The notes below the pieces were generated by a model, which was given only the letters and a program-made list of their open reading frames with translations, was not told the origin of the DNA and made no database searches. The position numbers were made by a program, and so were the translations under genes. 64,000 nt of DNA. It comes from Enterocloster lavalensis. GTDB lineage: Bacteria; Bacillota; Clostridia; Lachnospirales; Lachnospiraceae. The stretch covers positions 186,001 to 250,000 of the forward strand of contig NZ_CABJCG010000006.1 of NCBI RefSeq assembly GCF_902364025.1. Reading direction: 5' to 3'. Below, one piece after another: positions 1-7,975 of the stretch (position 1 is its first letter; each line of letters opens with the position of its first letter).

Positions 1-690
1 CTCGCCGTAATGCCTGCGCAGCTCCCCCTCGATGCGGGTGATCTTCTCCTCCACCTGGGGACTGTAGTGGATAACCACGCCCTGGGGCTCCTCCTCATAG
101 TGGTGGACCACCGCGTGCATCAGCACGTCCAGGCCGGTGCGCTTTCTGGCGGATACCGGGACCACCGGAATTCCGCCCAGCATCTCCGGAAGGCGGTGCA
201 TGTCGATCTCCATGCCCCGCTCCTCCACGATGTCCATCATGTTGAGGGCCAGGATCACCGGCTTTTTCAGCTCGATCAGCTGCATGGTGAGGTAGAGATT
301 GCGCTCCAGCGAGGAGGCGTCCACCACATTGATGATCACATCCACCTCGCCGTCCTCGATGCACTTGCGGGTCACCTTCTCCTCGATGGTGTAGGAGGTC
401 AGACTGTAGATGCCGGGCAGGTCGATTACCTTGATGGGGCGGCCCTTGTAATTGGTCTCCCCCTCCACCCGCTCCACCGTGACGCCCGGCCAGTTGGCCA
501 CCTTCAGCTTGGCGCCGGTAAAGGCGTTAAACAGCGTGGTCTTTCCGCAGTTGGGATTGCCCACAAATCCCACCCGGATGGGCCGCTTGTCGATGCCGTG
601 GCGAATCTGACGGGGCTGGGGCTGCCGTGGCGCCGCATAGGGAACGCTGCCGTACTTTGTCCTGCCCTCCGCTCTCTCCTGCTGGCTCAT
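1..690 (-). CDS. feoB: Ferrous iron transport protein B, N-terminal part (cut by window edge)
   Basis: Membrane Fe(II) permease with an N-terminal GTPase domain. The 230 visible residues hold the G domain: G1 motif GNPNCGKT at about residues 44-51, G3 DLPG followed by IYSL, and G4 NMMD. The transmembrane part lies beyond the left edge. The ATG at 690 overlaps the feoA stop codon (ATGA), so the two are translationally coupled. The first 35 or so residues are a polar extension before the G domain. Identification rests on these motifs and on the feoA neighbour. Confidence 0.95.
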   Translation of the reverse strand, partial: MSQQERAEGRTKYGSVPYAAPRQPQPRQIRHGIDKRPIRVGFVGNPNCGKTTLFNAFTGAKLKVANWPGVTVERVEGETNYKGRPIKVIDLPGIYSLTSYTIEEKVTRKCIEDGEVDVIINVVDASSLERNLYLTMQLIELKKPVILALNMMDIVEERGMEIDMHRLPEMLGGIPVVPVSARKRTGLDVLMHAVVHHYEEEPQGVVIHYSPQVEEKITRIEGELRRHYGE

Positions 691-917
691 AACTGCGCCA
701 CCTCCTCCACACAGATTCCCTCCGAAAGCTTTCTCCCCATGGCCAGGCGGGTTCCCCGCACCTTGACAATCACGCTTCCGCTGCCCTTTTTATTCAAAAT
801 CAGCACCGGAGTTCCCTCATTGACGCCCAGCGCTTCCAGGCGTCTGGTGATGGCTTCATCCACCAGTACGTCCTCCACGAGGTAGCTCCTGCCGATCTCA
901 CACTCACATAATTTCAT
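687..917 (-). CDS. feoA: Ferrous iron transport protein A
   Basis: Small SH3-like cytoplasmic partner of FeoB. The 76-residue product begins MKLCECEIG and has the family pattern of a glycine-rich middle and a C-terminal stretch RLAMGRKLSEGI. An upstream in-frame ATG at 932 would add five residues. I prefer the ATG at 917 because a GGATGGG stretch precedes it and because the FeoA fold begins at that point. The stop overlaps the feoB start by four bases. It is the first gene of the feo unit. Confidence 0.92.
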   Translation of the reverse strand: MKLCECEIGRSYLVEDVLVDEAITRRLEALGVNEGTPVLILNKKGSGSVIVKVRGTRLAMGRKLSEGICVEEVAQL

Positions 918-960
918 CACAATCCCATCCATTCCGTCCGGTTTACCGCCTGCGCGGCCG

Positions 961-980
961 GAGTTTGTCTCGACAAACTC
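961..980 (-). promoter_or_regulatory. Hairpin in the feoAB leader
   Basis: An 8-bp perfect inverted repeat (GAGTTTGT, 4-nt loop, ACAAACTC) lies between the predicted feo transcription start and feoA. There is no T-run, so it is not a standard terminator. Its role is unknown. Confidence 0.4.
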
Positions 981-994
981 CTTAGACGTTTCCT

Positions 995-1023
995 ATTTTA
1001 GATTAGTTGCGATTAATTGTCAA
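995..1023 (-). promoter_or_regulatory. feoAB promoter with a palindromic spacer
   Basis: On the minus strand, TTGACA (1018-1023) and TAAAAT (995-1000) are separated by exactly 17 bp. The spacer carries an imperfect palindrome (ATTA, 8 bases, TAAT), a plausible site for a Fur- or DtxR-type iron regulator. The site identity is inference. Confidence 0.6.
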
Positions 1024-1063
1024 CAGGATTCCGGTGGTTTCGGCGGCGTTTGCCCTATTATTT

Positions 1064-1093
1064 CCCAGACCGCGCCGGAATGGCCGGTCCGGG
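1064..1093 (-). terminator. Hairpin directly after the aspartate dehydrogenase stop
   Basis: CCCGGACCG pairs with CGGTCTGGG (one mismatch) immediately after the stop codon at 1094-1096. The T-run is poor (AAATAATAG), so termination may be incomplete. Confidence 0.45.
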
Positions 1094-1849
1094 CTACACA
1101 AATCGAAGGCCCGCTCCGTTTTCCAGTACCCTGTCCAGGCTTCCGCAGGCCGAGTACGGGGTGTAGGCCCCGGTCACGGCTCCCGCTGCATAGCTGCTGA
1201 TATCCAGCGTGATGGCGATTCCATCGCCGCTCAAGGAAATGCGGTGCGCGTTGGTGGAGACCTCCGGGTCGGAAATGATCCGGGAAATGGTCCGGTCAAA
1301 GCCGATTCCGGCCAGGGCCACGGCCGCGTGGACATTTACATTTCTTGGAAAATGCACGCACGCCTCCCGGGTGGGCCCCTCATAGACCACGGACCTGCGG
1401 TTGTCCTGGCGTCCCAGACTCGTTGGGCTTTTAACCGTCTCAACCGTCACCTGACGCCAGACCGGCCCTCCGTCAAAAATGCCGTCCAGCCCCAGAATCG
1501 CCCCGTGGGGGATAAAAATTGTTCTTCCGTAGGTCCCGCACAGCGCTTTCGCCCGCCGCTCAAAGTCCGGATCCCCAAACGCGGTCACGGAGAACATCAT
1601 CAGGTCGCAGTGGGCCAGAATCAGCTCCAGATTCTCCGACAGCACCTGGGCGGTCGCACACTCCACGATCAGATCCGCCCCGGCAAAAGCCGCCTCGTCC
1701 GCCTTCGCGAGCACGGGGCATTGAATCCCGATATCGTTTGCAAAGCCTGGATCCTGAATAAATTCCACCGCCATGTCCTCCCGCTCGGCGATGTGGCGCA
1801 CAAGGGCTTTGCCGATTTTTCCGCATCCCAAAAATCCGATTCGTCTCAT
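1094..1849 (-). CDS. nadX: L-aspartate dehydrogenase family protein
   Basis: A 251-residue NAD(P)-dependent enzyme expected to interconvert L-aspartate and iminoaspartate/oxaloacetate, either feeding NAD synthesis or degrading or making aspartate. It has an N-terminal Rossmann motif GFLGCGKIG (about residues 5-13) and the family signature NVNVHAAVALAGIG near residue 175, whose His is the expected catalytic residue. Length matches the family. It starts 10 nt after the aminotransferase stop with a GGAGGAG ribosome site, so the two form an operon. No nadA or nadC is adjacent, so a catabolic or amino-acid-interconversion role is as likely as NAD synthesis. Confidence 0.85.
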   Translation of the reverse strand: MRRIGFLGCGKIGKALVRHIAEREDMAVEFIQDPGFANDIGIQCPVLAKADEAAFAGADLIVECATAQVLSENLELILAHCDLMMFSVTAFGDPDFERRAKALCGTYGRTIFIPHGAILGLDGIFDGGPVWRQVTVETVKSPTSLGRQDNRRSVVYEGPTREACVHFPRNVNVHAAVALAGIGFDRTISRIISDPEVSTNAHRISLSGDGIAITLDISSYAAGAVTGAYTPYSACGSLDRVLENGAGLRFV

Positions 1850-1859
1850 ATTCTCCTCC

Positions 1860-3074
1860 TCACGATCTGCGGTAGCGTTCCATCACCGCTAAAAGACGGT
1901 CTACTGCGGCAAGAGCCGCCGTCTTATCCTGCGAAAAATTGATGCGGAAGCTGTCCGTAAATCCGGGGCCGAACTCCGTTCCCGGCGTCACGGTCACATC
2001 CGCCAGGCGGCGCACAATTTTGACGAATTCCCCGATGGAAACGTCCAGCGGCGGCAGCTGCACGAACAGATAGCTGCCCGCATCCGCCGGCCGCACCCGC
2101 ACGCCCGGCACTGCCCGGAACGTTTTCACCAGCGCATCCCGGATCGCCTGATGTTCCAGAATCCGCCGCTCCATAAAGCCCTCCGGCTCCGCAAACCATA
2201 CCTTAAACACTGCCTGGCAGTATCCCGCGGCCCGCAGGGAAACGATGGCCTGCAGCTTTTCCATCCGGGCGATCACAGCCTCGGACCCGAAAGCTGCGCC
2301 CAGCCGGTATCCGCTTAAGGACTCGGTCTTTGACGGTCCGATGATCGTGACCATCTCCTCCGGCCCCTCCTCCAAAGCGCACAGATGGGTGTAGCCCCTC
2401 CCGTCGAAGAGCTGCCGGGAATACAGCTCATCCACGATCAGGGACACGCCGTAGGCCCTGGCCAGCGCTGCGATCTGCCGGATCTCCCGGTCCGAGTAAA
2501 CCGCGCCGGTTGGATTGTTGGGGTTGGAGAACAAAAACAGCTTCACGCCGCTGCGAAACGCCTCCTCCAGCTCCCTCAAATCCAGGCCCGACTCATGTTC
2601 CGCCTCAAAATAGCGCATCTGCACAGGGACGATGGCGCACTCAAAGAATTCCGCCAGCTTGCGGTTTGCAAAATAATCCGGTTCCACAATCGCCACCCGG
2701 TCCCCCCGGGCCGCCATGGCTCCCATGGCCAGGAACAGCGCTCCCTGGGTTCCCGGCGTCAGGATCACGTTTTTTGCCGGATCAATTTTCGCGCCGGTAA
2801 ACGCGGAGAGCTTCTCCGCCACATCCTCGCGGATGGAGGCGCTGCCGCGGTACTCTGTGTAAGCCTGTCTCCCGCCCTCCAGGTACCCGGCGTCAAAGGC
2901 TTCCTTGCTCCCCGGAAGCGGCTCAAAGGCATCCACATCCCCATGGGAGAAATCCACCGGCGTCCCCGGCAGCCTGCACCCCCGCAAATCCAGCTTTGTC
3001 TCCCCCTGCAGCTTCTCCTGACCCGGGGCGCTGTCCACCCCCAGCTTCGCAAATTTCTCAGTCAACAAATCCAT
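1860..3074 (-). CDS. PLP-dependent aminotransferase, class I/II
   Basis: A 404-residue fold-type I aminotransferase. Visible family motifs are SNPNNPTG for cofactor and substrate binding, VDELYSRQLF, and PSKTESLSGYRLG with the Schiff-base lysine at about K249. The reading frame is open upstream to 3176, but the ATG at 3074 is chosen because of the AGGAGAGGAAGG ribosome site and because the longer version adds a non-conserved tail. Pairing with an aspartate dehydrogenase suggests linked amino-group transfer and oxidative deamination. The amino donor cannot be read from sequence. Confidence 0.85.
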   Translation of the reverse strand: MDLLTEKFAKLGVDSAPGQEKLQGETKLDLRGCRLPGTPVDFSHGDVDAFEPLPGSKEAFDAGYLEGGRQAYTEYRGSASIREDVAEKLSAFTGAKIDPAKNVILTPGTQGALFLAMGAMAARGDRVAIVEPDYFANRKLAEFFECAIVPVQMRYFEAEHESGLDLRELEEAFRSGVKLFLFSNPNNPTGAVYSDREIRQIAALARAYGVSLIVDELYSRQLFDGRGYTHLCALEEGPEEMVTIIGPSKTESLSGYRLGAAFGSEAVIARMEKLQAIVSLRAAGYCQAVFKVWFAEPEGFMERRILEHQAIRDALVKTFRAVPGVRVRPADAGSYLFVQLPPLDVSIGEFVKIVRRLADVTVTPGTEFGPGFTDSFRINFSQDKTAALAAVDRLLAVMERYRRS

Positions 3075-3152
3075 TTCCTGTACCTTCCTCTCCTGTTTTG
3101 TGAAGTTTTGATTCCTGCCGGCTGCCCCAGGGCTGACGGCAAGCGGCTTATC

Positions 3153-3216
3153 TCCTTGATTATACGTTGTCGTCAACCGCAGGTTGTCGATAAGGGATAC
3201 GTTTCCTTGATTATAC
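3153..3216. promoter_or_regulatory. Candidate LysR operator region
   Basis: The 13-mer TCCTTGATTATAC occurs at 3153-3165 and again at 3204-3216, 51 bp apart. Between them lies the palindrome CAACC-GCA-GGTTG (3173-3185). This lies between a LysR gene and the divergent aminotransferase operon, the usual place for a LysR activation site. The assignment is inference. Confidence 0.45.
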
Positions 3217-3287
3217 CAAGCTTTCGTCTTATAATAAAATACATATATAAATATAAGAGATATTTATTAAATTTATAGGAGACGCCC

Positions 3288-4235
3288 ATGAAACAAGAAA
3301 TGAGGTACATATACGAGGTTTATCAGGAGAAAAGCTTCTCCCAGGCCGCCAAAAACCTGTTCATCTCCCAGCCTGCTTTAAGCAGCTCCATCCGCAAGGC
3401 GGAGCGGGGAATCGGCTTTGAAATATTTGACCGGAACACGCTTCCCATCCGCCTGACGGAGGCCGGAAAACTGTACATCGAGGCGGTCGAAAAAATCATG
3501 GCTGTGGAACGGGAGCTGGAATGCCGTCTCAGCGAGATGGCCAGCCTGAACTCCGGGCGCGTGGTGGTGGCGGGCGCCAATTTTTTCTCCGCCTGCATGC
3601 TCCCGCCGGTGATCCACACCTTCGTTTCCCGCTATCCCGGCGTTGATCTGGAATTAGTGGAATCGGACTCTATGGCGTTATACGAGGAGGCGTTAAAGGA
3701 CAATATCGACCTGATCTTTGACGCGGGAGTCTATGACGCCTCCCTGTTCTCCTCGGAAACGCTGTGCGAGGAACACATTCTCTTAGCCGCCCCCTCGGAC
3801 AACCCGCTAAACCGCCGGTTTGCCGAAAATTCTCTGACCCGGGAAGAGGTTTTAGCCGGTCGGCACCTTTGCGGGGATTCCGGGAGCGCGGATATTTCCG
3901 CCTTTTCCGGCGAAGCCTTTCTCCTGCTGAAGCGCGGGCACGACATGCACCGCCGCAGTCTGGACATCTGCCGCCGCGCCGGTTTTGTCCCCCGCACCTC
4001 CCTGTACTTAAACCAGCTTTCCACCGTCGCCAACATGGCCTGTCAGGGGCTCGGCTGCTGCTTTCTCACCGACACCGTCATCCGCCTGCTTCTGACCGTC
4101 GGCTCCCCCTTAGTCTATTACCCGGTGCGCGATCCCTCCGCCGGGCGGGATATTTTCATCGCCCATCCCCGTAAAAAGCAGATGACAAAGGCGATGGAAA
4201 TGTTTATCAGGATCGCCCGGGAAACCTTCGCTTAA
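3288..4235 (+). CDS. LysR-family transcriptional regulator
   Basis: A 315-residue regulator. The N-terminal winged helix-turn-helix (residues 1-60) contains the typical SFSQAAKNLFISQPALSSSIRKAE helix pair, here broken across the recognition helix. From about residue 90 there is a substrate-binding-like effector domain. It is divergent from the aminotransferase and aspartate dehydrogenase genes, which are its likely targets. A TAGGAGACGCCC ribosome site precedes the ATG. The effector is unknown. Confidence 0.88.
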   Translation: MKQEMRYIYEVYQEKSFSQAAKNLFISQPALSSSIRKAERGIGFEIFDRNTLPIRLTEAGKLYIEAVEKIMAVERELECRLSEMASLNSGRVVVAGANFFSACMLPPVIHTFVSRYPGVDLELVESDSMALYEEALKDNIDLIFDAGVYDASLFSSETLCEEHILLAAPSDNPLNRRFAENSLTREEVLAGRHLCGDSGSADISAFSGEAFLLLKRGHDMHRRSLDICRRAGFVPRTSLYLNQLSTVANMACQGLGCCFLTDTVIRLLLTVGSPLVYYPVRDPSAGRDIFIAHPRKKQMTKAMEMFIRIARETFA

Positions 4236-4254
4236 GTTATGGGCCGGACAGCCA

Positions 4255-4294
4255 GCAATCGCCCGCAGGCTGCACAAGAGGCCCATTACATTCA
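4255..4294 (-). repeat. 40-bp intergenic repeat, single copy
   Basis: This is one unit of the repeat seen as a tandem array at 59695-59854. It begins GCAATCGCCC and ends GGCCCATTACATTCA on the plus strand, with a variant middle (CACAAGA). Read on the minus strand it follows directly after the T-run of the terminator at 4297-4333. Confidence 0.8.
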
Positions 4295-4296
4295 TT

Positions 4297-4333
4297 AAAA
4301 AACCAGGCTCCCCGGACCGGCCGGGAAGCCTGG
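4297..4333 (-). terminator. Rho-independent terminator of the cell-wall protein gene
   Basis: On the minus strand, CCAGGCT and AGCCTGG form the outer stem, with a GC-rich inner stem, followed by TTTTTT. Confidence 0.85.
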
Positions 4334-4395
4334 AACTTCAACTGTTATTTGATTCTGCCGACGTCACGCCGCGCGGTCCATTTTTCCAAATCCAA

Positions 4396-5451
4396 TCAAT
4401 AGACTCTGGCGCCGCTGCCGTCCACATAGTAACCGTCCGGGGTTCTGGTGTTCGCGTACATCGCGCCGTCCGTTCCCAGATAATACCATCTTCCGCCAAT
4501 GTACTGCCAGCCGGTCTGCATCTCTCCGCTGCCATTCATATAGTACCAGGATCCGTTAACCATCTGCCATCCGGTCGTCATCGCGCCGCTGGGAGCCAGG
4601 TAATACCACTCGCCGTCCAACCGCTTCCAACCGGAGGCCATATAACCGGAGCGCTCAAAATAATACCAGGCTCCGCCGATCTCCTTCCAGCACTCCGCCG
4701 GATAACCGCCTCCGTCATAGGCATACCACCAGCCGTTCTGGTCGCTCATCCATCTGCCGCTGCCGGTTCTCCAGGTGTCTTCCTCATCCACATCGTAATC
4801 CGGGGAATCCTCCGACCACTCGCCGACCCGGTTGTTATAATCGGAAATCGCACGCACACGGAACACGTAGGTACCTTCCTTGTTGAAGTAGCCGCCAAAA
4901 TTGTAGGAGGTGGCGGTTGTCTCCACCGTGGTCACTGTCTTGTCATCGCGTACCAGGCGCACCTCATAGCTCTTCGCCCCATCCAGGGAATCCCAGTATG
5001 CGGTCGTTCCGCTCCACTCCAGATTCTCCGCTCCGCTCAGCTTGCCGCCGATCCGTTTCAGGGTGATCGTCACTTCCATATAGTTGTCGTCATATTTTTT
5101 GGCCTTGTCAAATTCAGCTCCGCTGCCGGACACATCAAAATGGCTCTTGCTTGTGTAGGCGAAACGGTATCCGTCCCTGGCCGACAGTTCTACTTTGATC
5201 GTAGGTTCATCCCCCACGCTCCAGGTATCCGCATCGTTGGTGTACTCCGCATAATCCACACGGAACTGACTGCTGTCTGTCTTTACATAGACTTTTCCGA
5301 TATCATCCCCGCTCTTCGGCTCTCTGTCATAACTGACGGACAATTTCACCTTGTCAATCTTCGTGTCCTCTGCCAGCGCCGTAAATGCAGTTCCAACCAC
5401 CATTGCAGCCGCCAATGCGAATATCAGACAATTTCTTCTCTTTTGCCTCAT
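4396..5451 (-). CDS. Secreted protein with C-terminal cell-wall-binding repeats
   Basis: A 351-residue exported protein. The signal peptide (residues 1-27) has a basic start MRQKRRN, a hydrophobic core and an AxA site (TALAED). The middle (about 30-230) looks like beta-rich, fibronectin-like domains; part reads YEVRLVRDDKTVTTVETT. The C-terminus (about 235-351) has five or six aromatic repeats of the WYYL/GWQ type seen in choline- or glucan-binding proteins, which suggests non-covalent attachment to wall polymers. The ATG at 5451 is chosen over 5469 because of the GGAGGAGGG ribosome site. No enzymatic domain was seen. Confidence 0.85.
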   Translation of the reverse strand: MRQKRRNCLIFALAAAMVVGTAFTALAEDTKIDKVKLSVSYDREPKSGDDIGKVYVKTDSSQFRVDYAEYTNDADTWSVGDEPTIKVELSARDGYRFAYTSKSHFDVSGSGAEFDKAKKYDDNYMEVTITLKRIGGKLSGAENLEWSGTTAYWDSLDGAKSYEVRLVRDDKTVTTVETTATSYNFGGYFNKEGTYVFRVRAISDYNNRVGEWSEDSPDYDVDEEDTWRTGSGRWMSDQNGWWYAYDGGGYPAECWKEIGGAWYYFERSGYMASGWKRLDGEWYYLAPSGAMTTGWQMVNGSWYYMNGSGEMQTGWQYIGGRWYYLGTDGAMYANTRTPDGYYVDGSGARVY

Positions 5452-5514
5452 TTTTGTTCCCTCCTCCATTTGTTGTTAATTAAGGCGAAAAATTTGCACT
5501 CTTTTTCTATATTC

Positions 5515-5543
5515 ATTATATAAAATGAATTACAAATATACAA
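5515..5543 (-). promoter_or_regulatory. Promoter of the cell-wall-binding protein gene
   Basis: On the minus strand, TTGTAT (5538-5543) and TATAAT (5515-5520) are 17 bp apart, about 65 bp upstream of the chosen start. Confidence 0.6.
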
Positions 5544-5602
5544 TTTCATCCATCTTACAACAATATTAATATTTCATGACAAAGGAGGTACATTTTGTCA
5601 AT

Positions 5603-7585
5603 TTATTCGAAATCCTGAAGCATTTTTTTAACTTCCAGCATCCGGTCACGCAATTTGGCCGCCTGCTCGAAGTTCAGCTCCACCGCCGCCTGGCGCATCT
5701 TCTTCTCCAGCTCCTTGGCCAGCTTCTTGAGCTCCTTCTCATCCATGGACTCCGGATCCTTCTTAAACCGGTCGTCGCTGTCCGTCACCGCCTTGGAAAT
5801 GGCGATCAGGTCCCTGACTGCTTTCTTGATGGTGGTGGGAGTGATTCCGTGAGCTTCGTTGTACTCCTGCTGGATCTTGCGCCGCCTGTTGGTCTCCTCG
5901 ATGGCGACCCGCATGGAATCGGTAATCTTGTCCGCGTACATGATCACATGGCCCTCGGAATTTCGGGCCGCCCGGCCTACCGTCTGAATCAGGGAGGTCT
6001 CAGACCGCAAAAAGCCTTCCTTATCCGCGTCCAAAATCGCCACCAGCGTGATTTCCGGGATGTCAAGGCCCTCACGCAGCAGGTTGATTCCCACCAGCAC
6101 GTCGAACACGTCCATCCGCATGTCCCGGATGATCTCGGCCCGCTCCAGGGTGTCGATGTCGGAGTGCAGGTATTTCACCCGGATGCCCACATCCCGCATA
6201 TAGTCCGTCAAATCCTCTGCCATACGCTTGGTCAGGGTGGTGATCAGCACCTTGTGGCGGCCTGCCACCTCCCGGTTCACCTCGGACACCAGGTCGTCGA
6301 TCTGCCCCTCCACCGGGCGCACGGAAATCTCCGGGTCCAGCAGACCGGTGGGCCGGATAATCTGTTCCACCCGCAGCAGTTCGTGGTCCCGCTCATAGAC
6401 ATTGGGGGTGGCGGACACGAACATCATCTGGTCGATTTTGCTCTCAAATTCCGAGAAATTGAGCGGGCGGTTGTCCAGGGCCGAGGGCAGGCGGAATCCG
6501 AATTCCACCAGCGTGCTCTTGCGCGAGCGGTCGCCCGCGTACATGCCGCGGACCTGGGGCAGGGTGATGTGGGACTCGTCCACGATGATCAGAAAATCCT
6601 CCGGGAAATAGTCGATCAGCGTACACGGCGGCTCCCCCGGCGCGCTGCCGGTCAAGTGGCGGGAGTAGTTTTCGATGCCGGAGCAGAATCCGGTCTCCCG
6701 CATCATTTCCACGTCAAAATTGGTCCGCTCTGCGATACGCTGGGCCTCCAGCAGCTTGTCCTCGCTCTTGAAAAACGCCACCCGCTCCTTCATCTCCGCC
6801 AGAATATTCTCCGTGGCCTCCATCATCTTCTCCTTCGGCACCACGTAATGGGAGGCCGGGAAGATCGCCACATGGCCTAACTGGGCCTTCACCTCCATGG
6901 TGAGGGTATCGATCGCCGCAATCCGCTCCACCTCGTCGCCGAAGAATTCCACCCGGTACGCCTCCCCGTCGGAGTAAGCCGGATAAATCTCCAGCACGTC
7001 CCCCCGCACCCGGAAGGTTCCCCGCTTGAAATCCATCTCATTGCGCTCGTACTGGATGTCGATGAGCTTGTGGATCACCTCGTCCCGGTCCTTCACCATG
7101 CCGGGCCGCAGCGAAATCACCATGCTCTTATAATCGATGGGGCTTCCCAGCCCATAGATACAGGACACCGACGCCACAATAATCACGTCGCTGCGCTCCG
7201 ACAACGCCGCCGTCGCCGAGTGCCGCAGCTTGTCGATCTCGTCGTTGATGGCGGAATCCTTCTCGATGTAGGTGTCGGTGGACGGGACGTAGGCTTCGGG
7301 TTGGTAGTAGTCGTAGTAGCTGACGAAGTATTCCACGGCGTTCTCAGGGAAAAACTCTTTGAACTCGGAATAAAGCTGGGCTGCGAGCGTTTTGTTGTGA
7401 GCGATGATGAGGGTCGGTTTTTGTAATTGCTGGATGACATTGGCCATGGTGAACGTCTTACCGGAGCCGGTAACCCCCAGTAACGTCTCGAATTGGTTGC
7501 CTTCCCTGAAGCCCTTTACCAGGGCTTCGATCGCCTGCGGCTGGTCGCCGGTTGGTTGATATTCACTGTGTAATTTGAACTCCAT
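5603..7585 (-). CDS. uvrB: Excinuclease ABC subunit B
   Basis: DNA damage recognition and verification helicase of nucleotide excision repair. The 660-residue product is full length. It has a Walker A motif GVTGSGKT at about 37-44, the tyrosine-rich beta-hairpin region [20 protein letters not shown] near 93, DESH near 338, helicase motif VGRAARN near 540, and a C-terminal UVR motif (about 620-655) that contacts UvrC. No uvrA follows in this window. Its promoter carries a LexA box, consistent with SOS control. Confidence 0.97.
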   Translation of the reverse strand: MEFKLHSEYQPTGDQPQAIEALVKGFREGNQFETLLGVTGSGKTFTMANVIQQLQKPTLIIAHNKTLAAQLYSEFKEFFPENAVEYFVSYYDYYQPEAYVPSTDTYIEKDSAINDEIDKLRHSATAALSERSDVIIVASVSCIYGLGSPIDYKSMVISLRPGMVKDRDEVIHKLIDIQYERNEMDFKRGTFRVRGDVLEIYPAYSDGEAYRVEFFGDEVERIAAIDTLTMEVKAQLGHVAIFPASHYVVPKEKMMEATENILAEMKERVAFFKSEDKLLEAQRIAERTNFDVEMMRETGFCSGIENYSRHLTGSAPGEPPCTLIDYFPEDFLIIVDESHITLPQVRGMYAGDRSRKSTLVEFGFRLPSALDNRPLNFSEFESKIDQMMFVSATPNVYERDHELLRVEQIIRPTGLLDPEISVRPVEGQIDDLVSEVNREVAGRHKVLITTLTKRMAEDLTDYMRDVGIRVKYLHSDIDTLERAEIIRDMRMDVFDVLVGINLLREGLDIPEITLVAILDADKEGFLRSETSLIQTVGRAARNSEGHVIMYADKITDSMRVAIEETNRRRKIQQEYNEAHGITPTTIKKAVRDLIAISKAVTDSDDRFKKDPESMDEKELKKLAKELEKKMRQAAVELNFEQAAKLRDRMLEVKKMLQDFE

Positions 7586-7707
7586 AATGTGTTTTTACCT
7601 CCTTGATACCCCGATAAAACGGGCGTCTATTCGGCAGAAATTCGTAAAGTCTTTCAGACCATGTATATTTCTTCTAGCTTTACGATTTCCTTCTTGCTAA
7701 ACTTGTT

Positions 7708-7830
7708 TCATTTTAGAACAAGTTGTCTTCCTCTCCAATTCTCCTTCTGCAAAATATTTTCTATATGTTTTGTAATAGCCTGACTATTATTTACCCCGCG
7801 GAAATCACCATATATGTGTAATGATTTTAT
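7708..7830 (-). CDS. Possible 40-residue small protein in the uvrB leader, ATA start
   Basis: An open frame with no ATG begins after a stop codon and runs to TGA at 7708-7710. A clean GAGGAG ribosome site (7839-7844) lies 8 nt before an ATA codon at 7828-7830. Reading from there gives a basic peptide that includes SLHIYGDF, NNSQAITKHIENIL and NWRGRQL, which has a protein-like composition. It could be a genuine small ORF with a rare start codon, a gene that lost its ATG, or the remnant of a longer gene. I do not recognise it. Confidence 0.3.
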   Translation of the reverse strand: MKSLHIYGDFRGVNNSQAITKHIENILQKENWRGRQLVLK

Positions 7831-7904
7831 TCTTATATCTCCTCACCACAAAAAACATTTCGTTAATAGATCGATACCGAATCGAAAATATCTTGCTCTT
7901 AAAA

Positions 7905-7956
7905 ATTATAACACACCCCCACCAAAAAGTATAGGCGCAAGCAAGAACAAATGTTC
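7905..7956 (-). promoter_or_regulatory. LexA (SOS) box and promoter for uvrB
   Basis: GAAC-AAAT-GTTC at 7945-7956 matches the Gram-positive LexA/DinR operator core, and the palindrome extends to AAGAAC/GTTCTT. A TATAAT (minus strand, 7905-7910) lies downstream with a weak -35 (TATACT, 7928-7933) at 17 bp. Confidence 0.75.
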
Positions 7957-7975
7957 TTTCCTGCACCTTCCAATT

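Larger units (their letters stand above)
7586..7975. other. AT-rich leader region upstream of uvrB (390 bp)
   Basis: Clearly more AT-rich than its surroundings. It holds, in minus-strand order, a LexA box and promoter, a possible 40-codon ORF, an 8-bp hairpin at the end of that ORF (AACTTGTT with AACAAGTT), a 7-bp pair CGTAAAG/CTTTACG, and the uvrB ribosome site. If the -10 at 7905-7910 is right, the uvrB leader is about 310 nt. Confidence 0.6.

Noticed and set aside
5576..6880. 434-residue plus-strand ORF
   Set aside because: Lies antisense within uvrB, which is full length with all helicase motifs; the His- and Leu-rich composition is that of a shadow.
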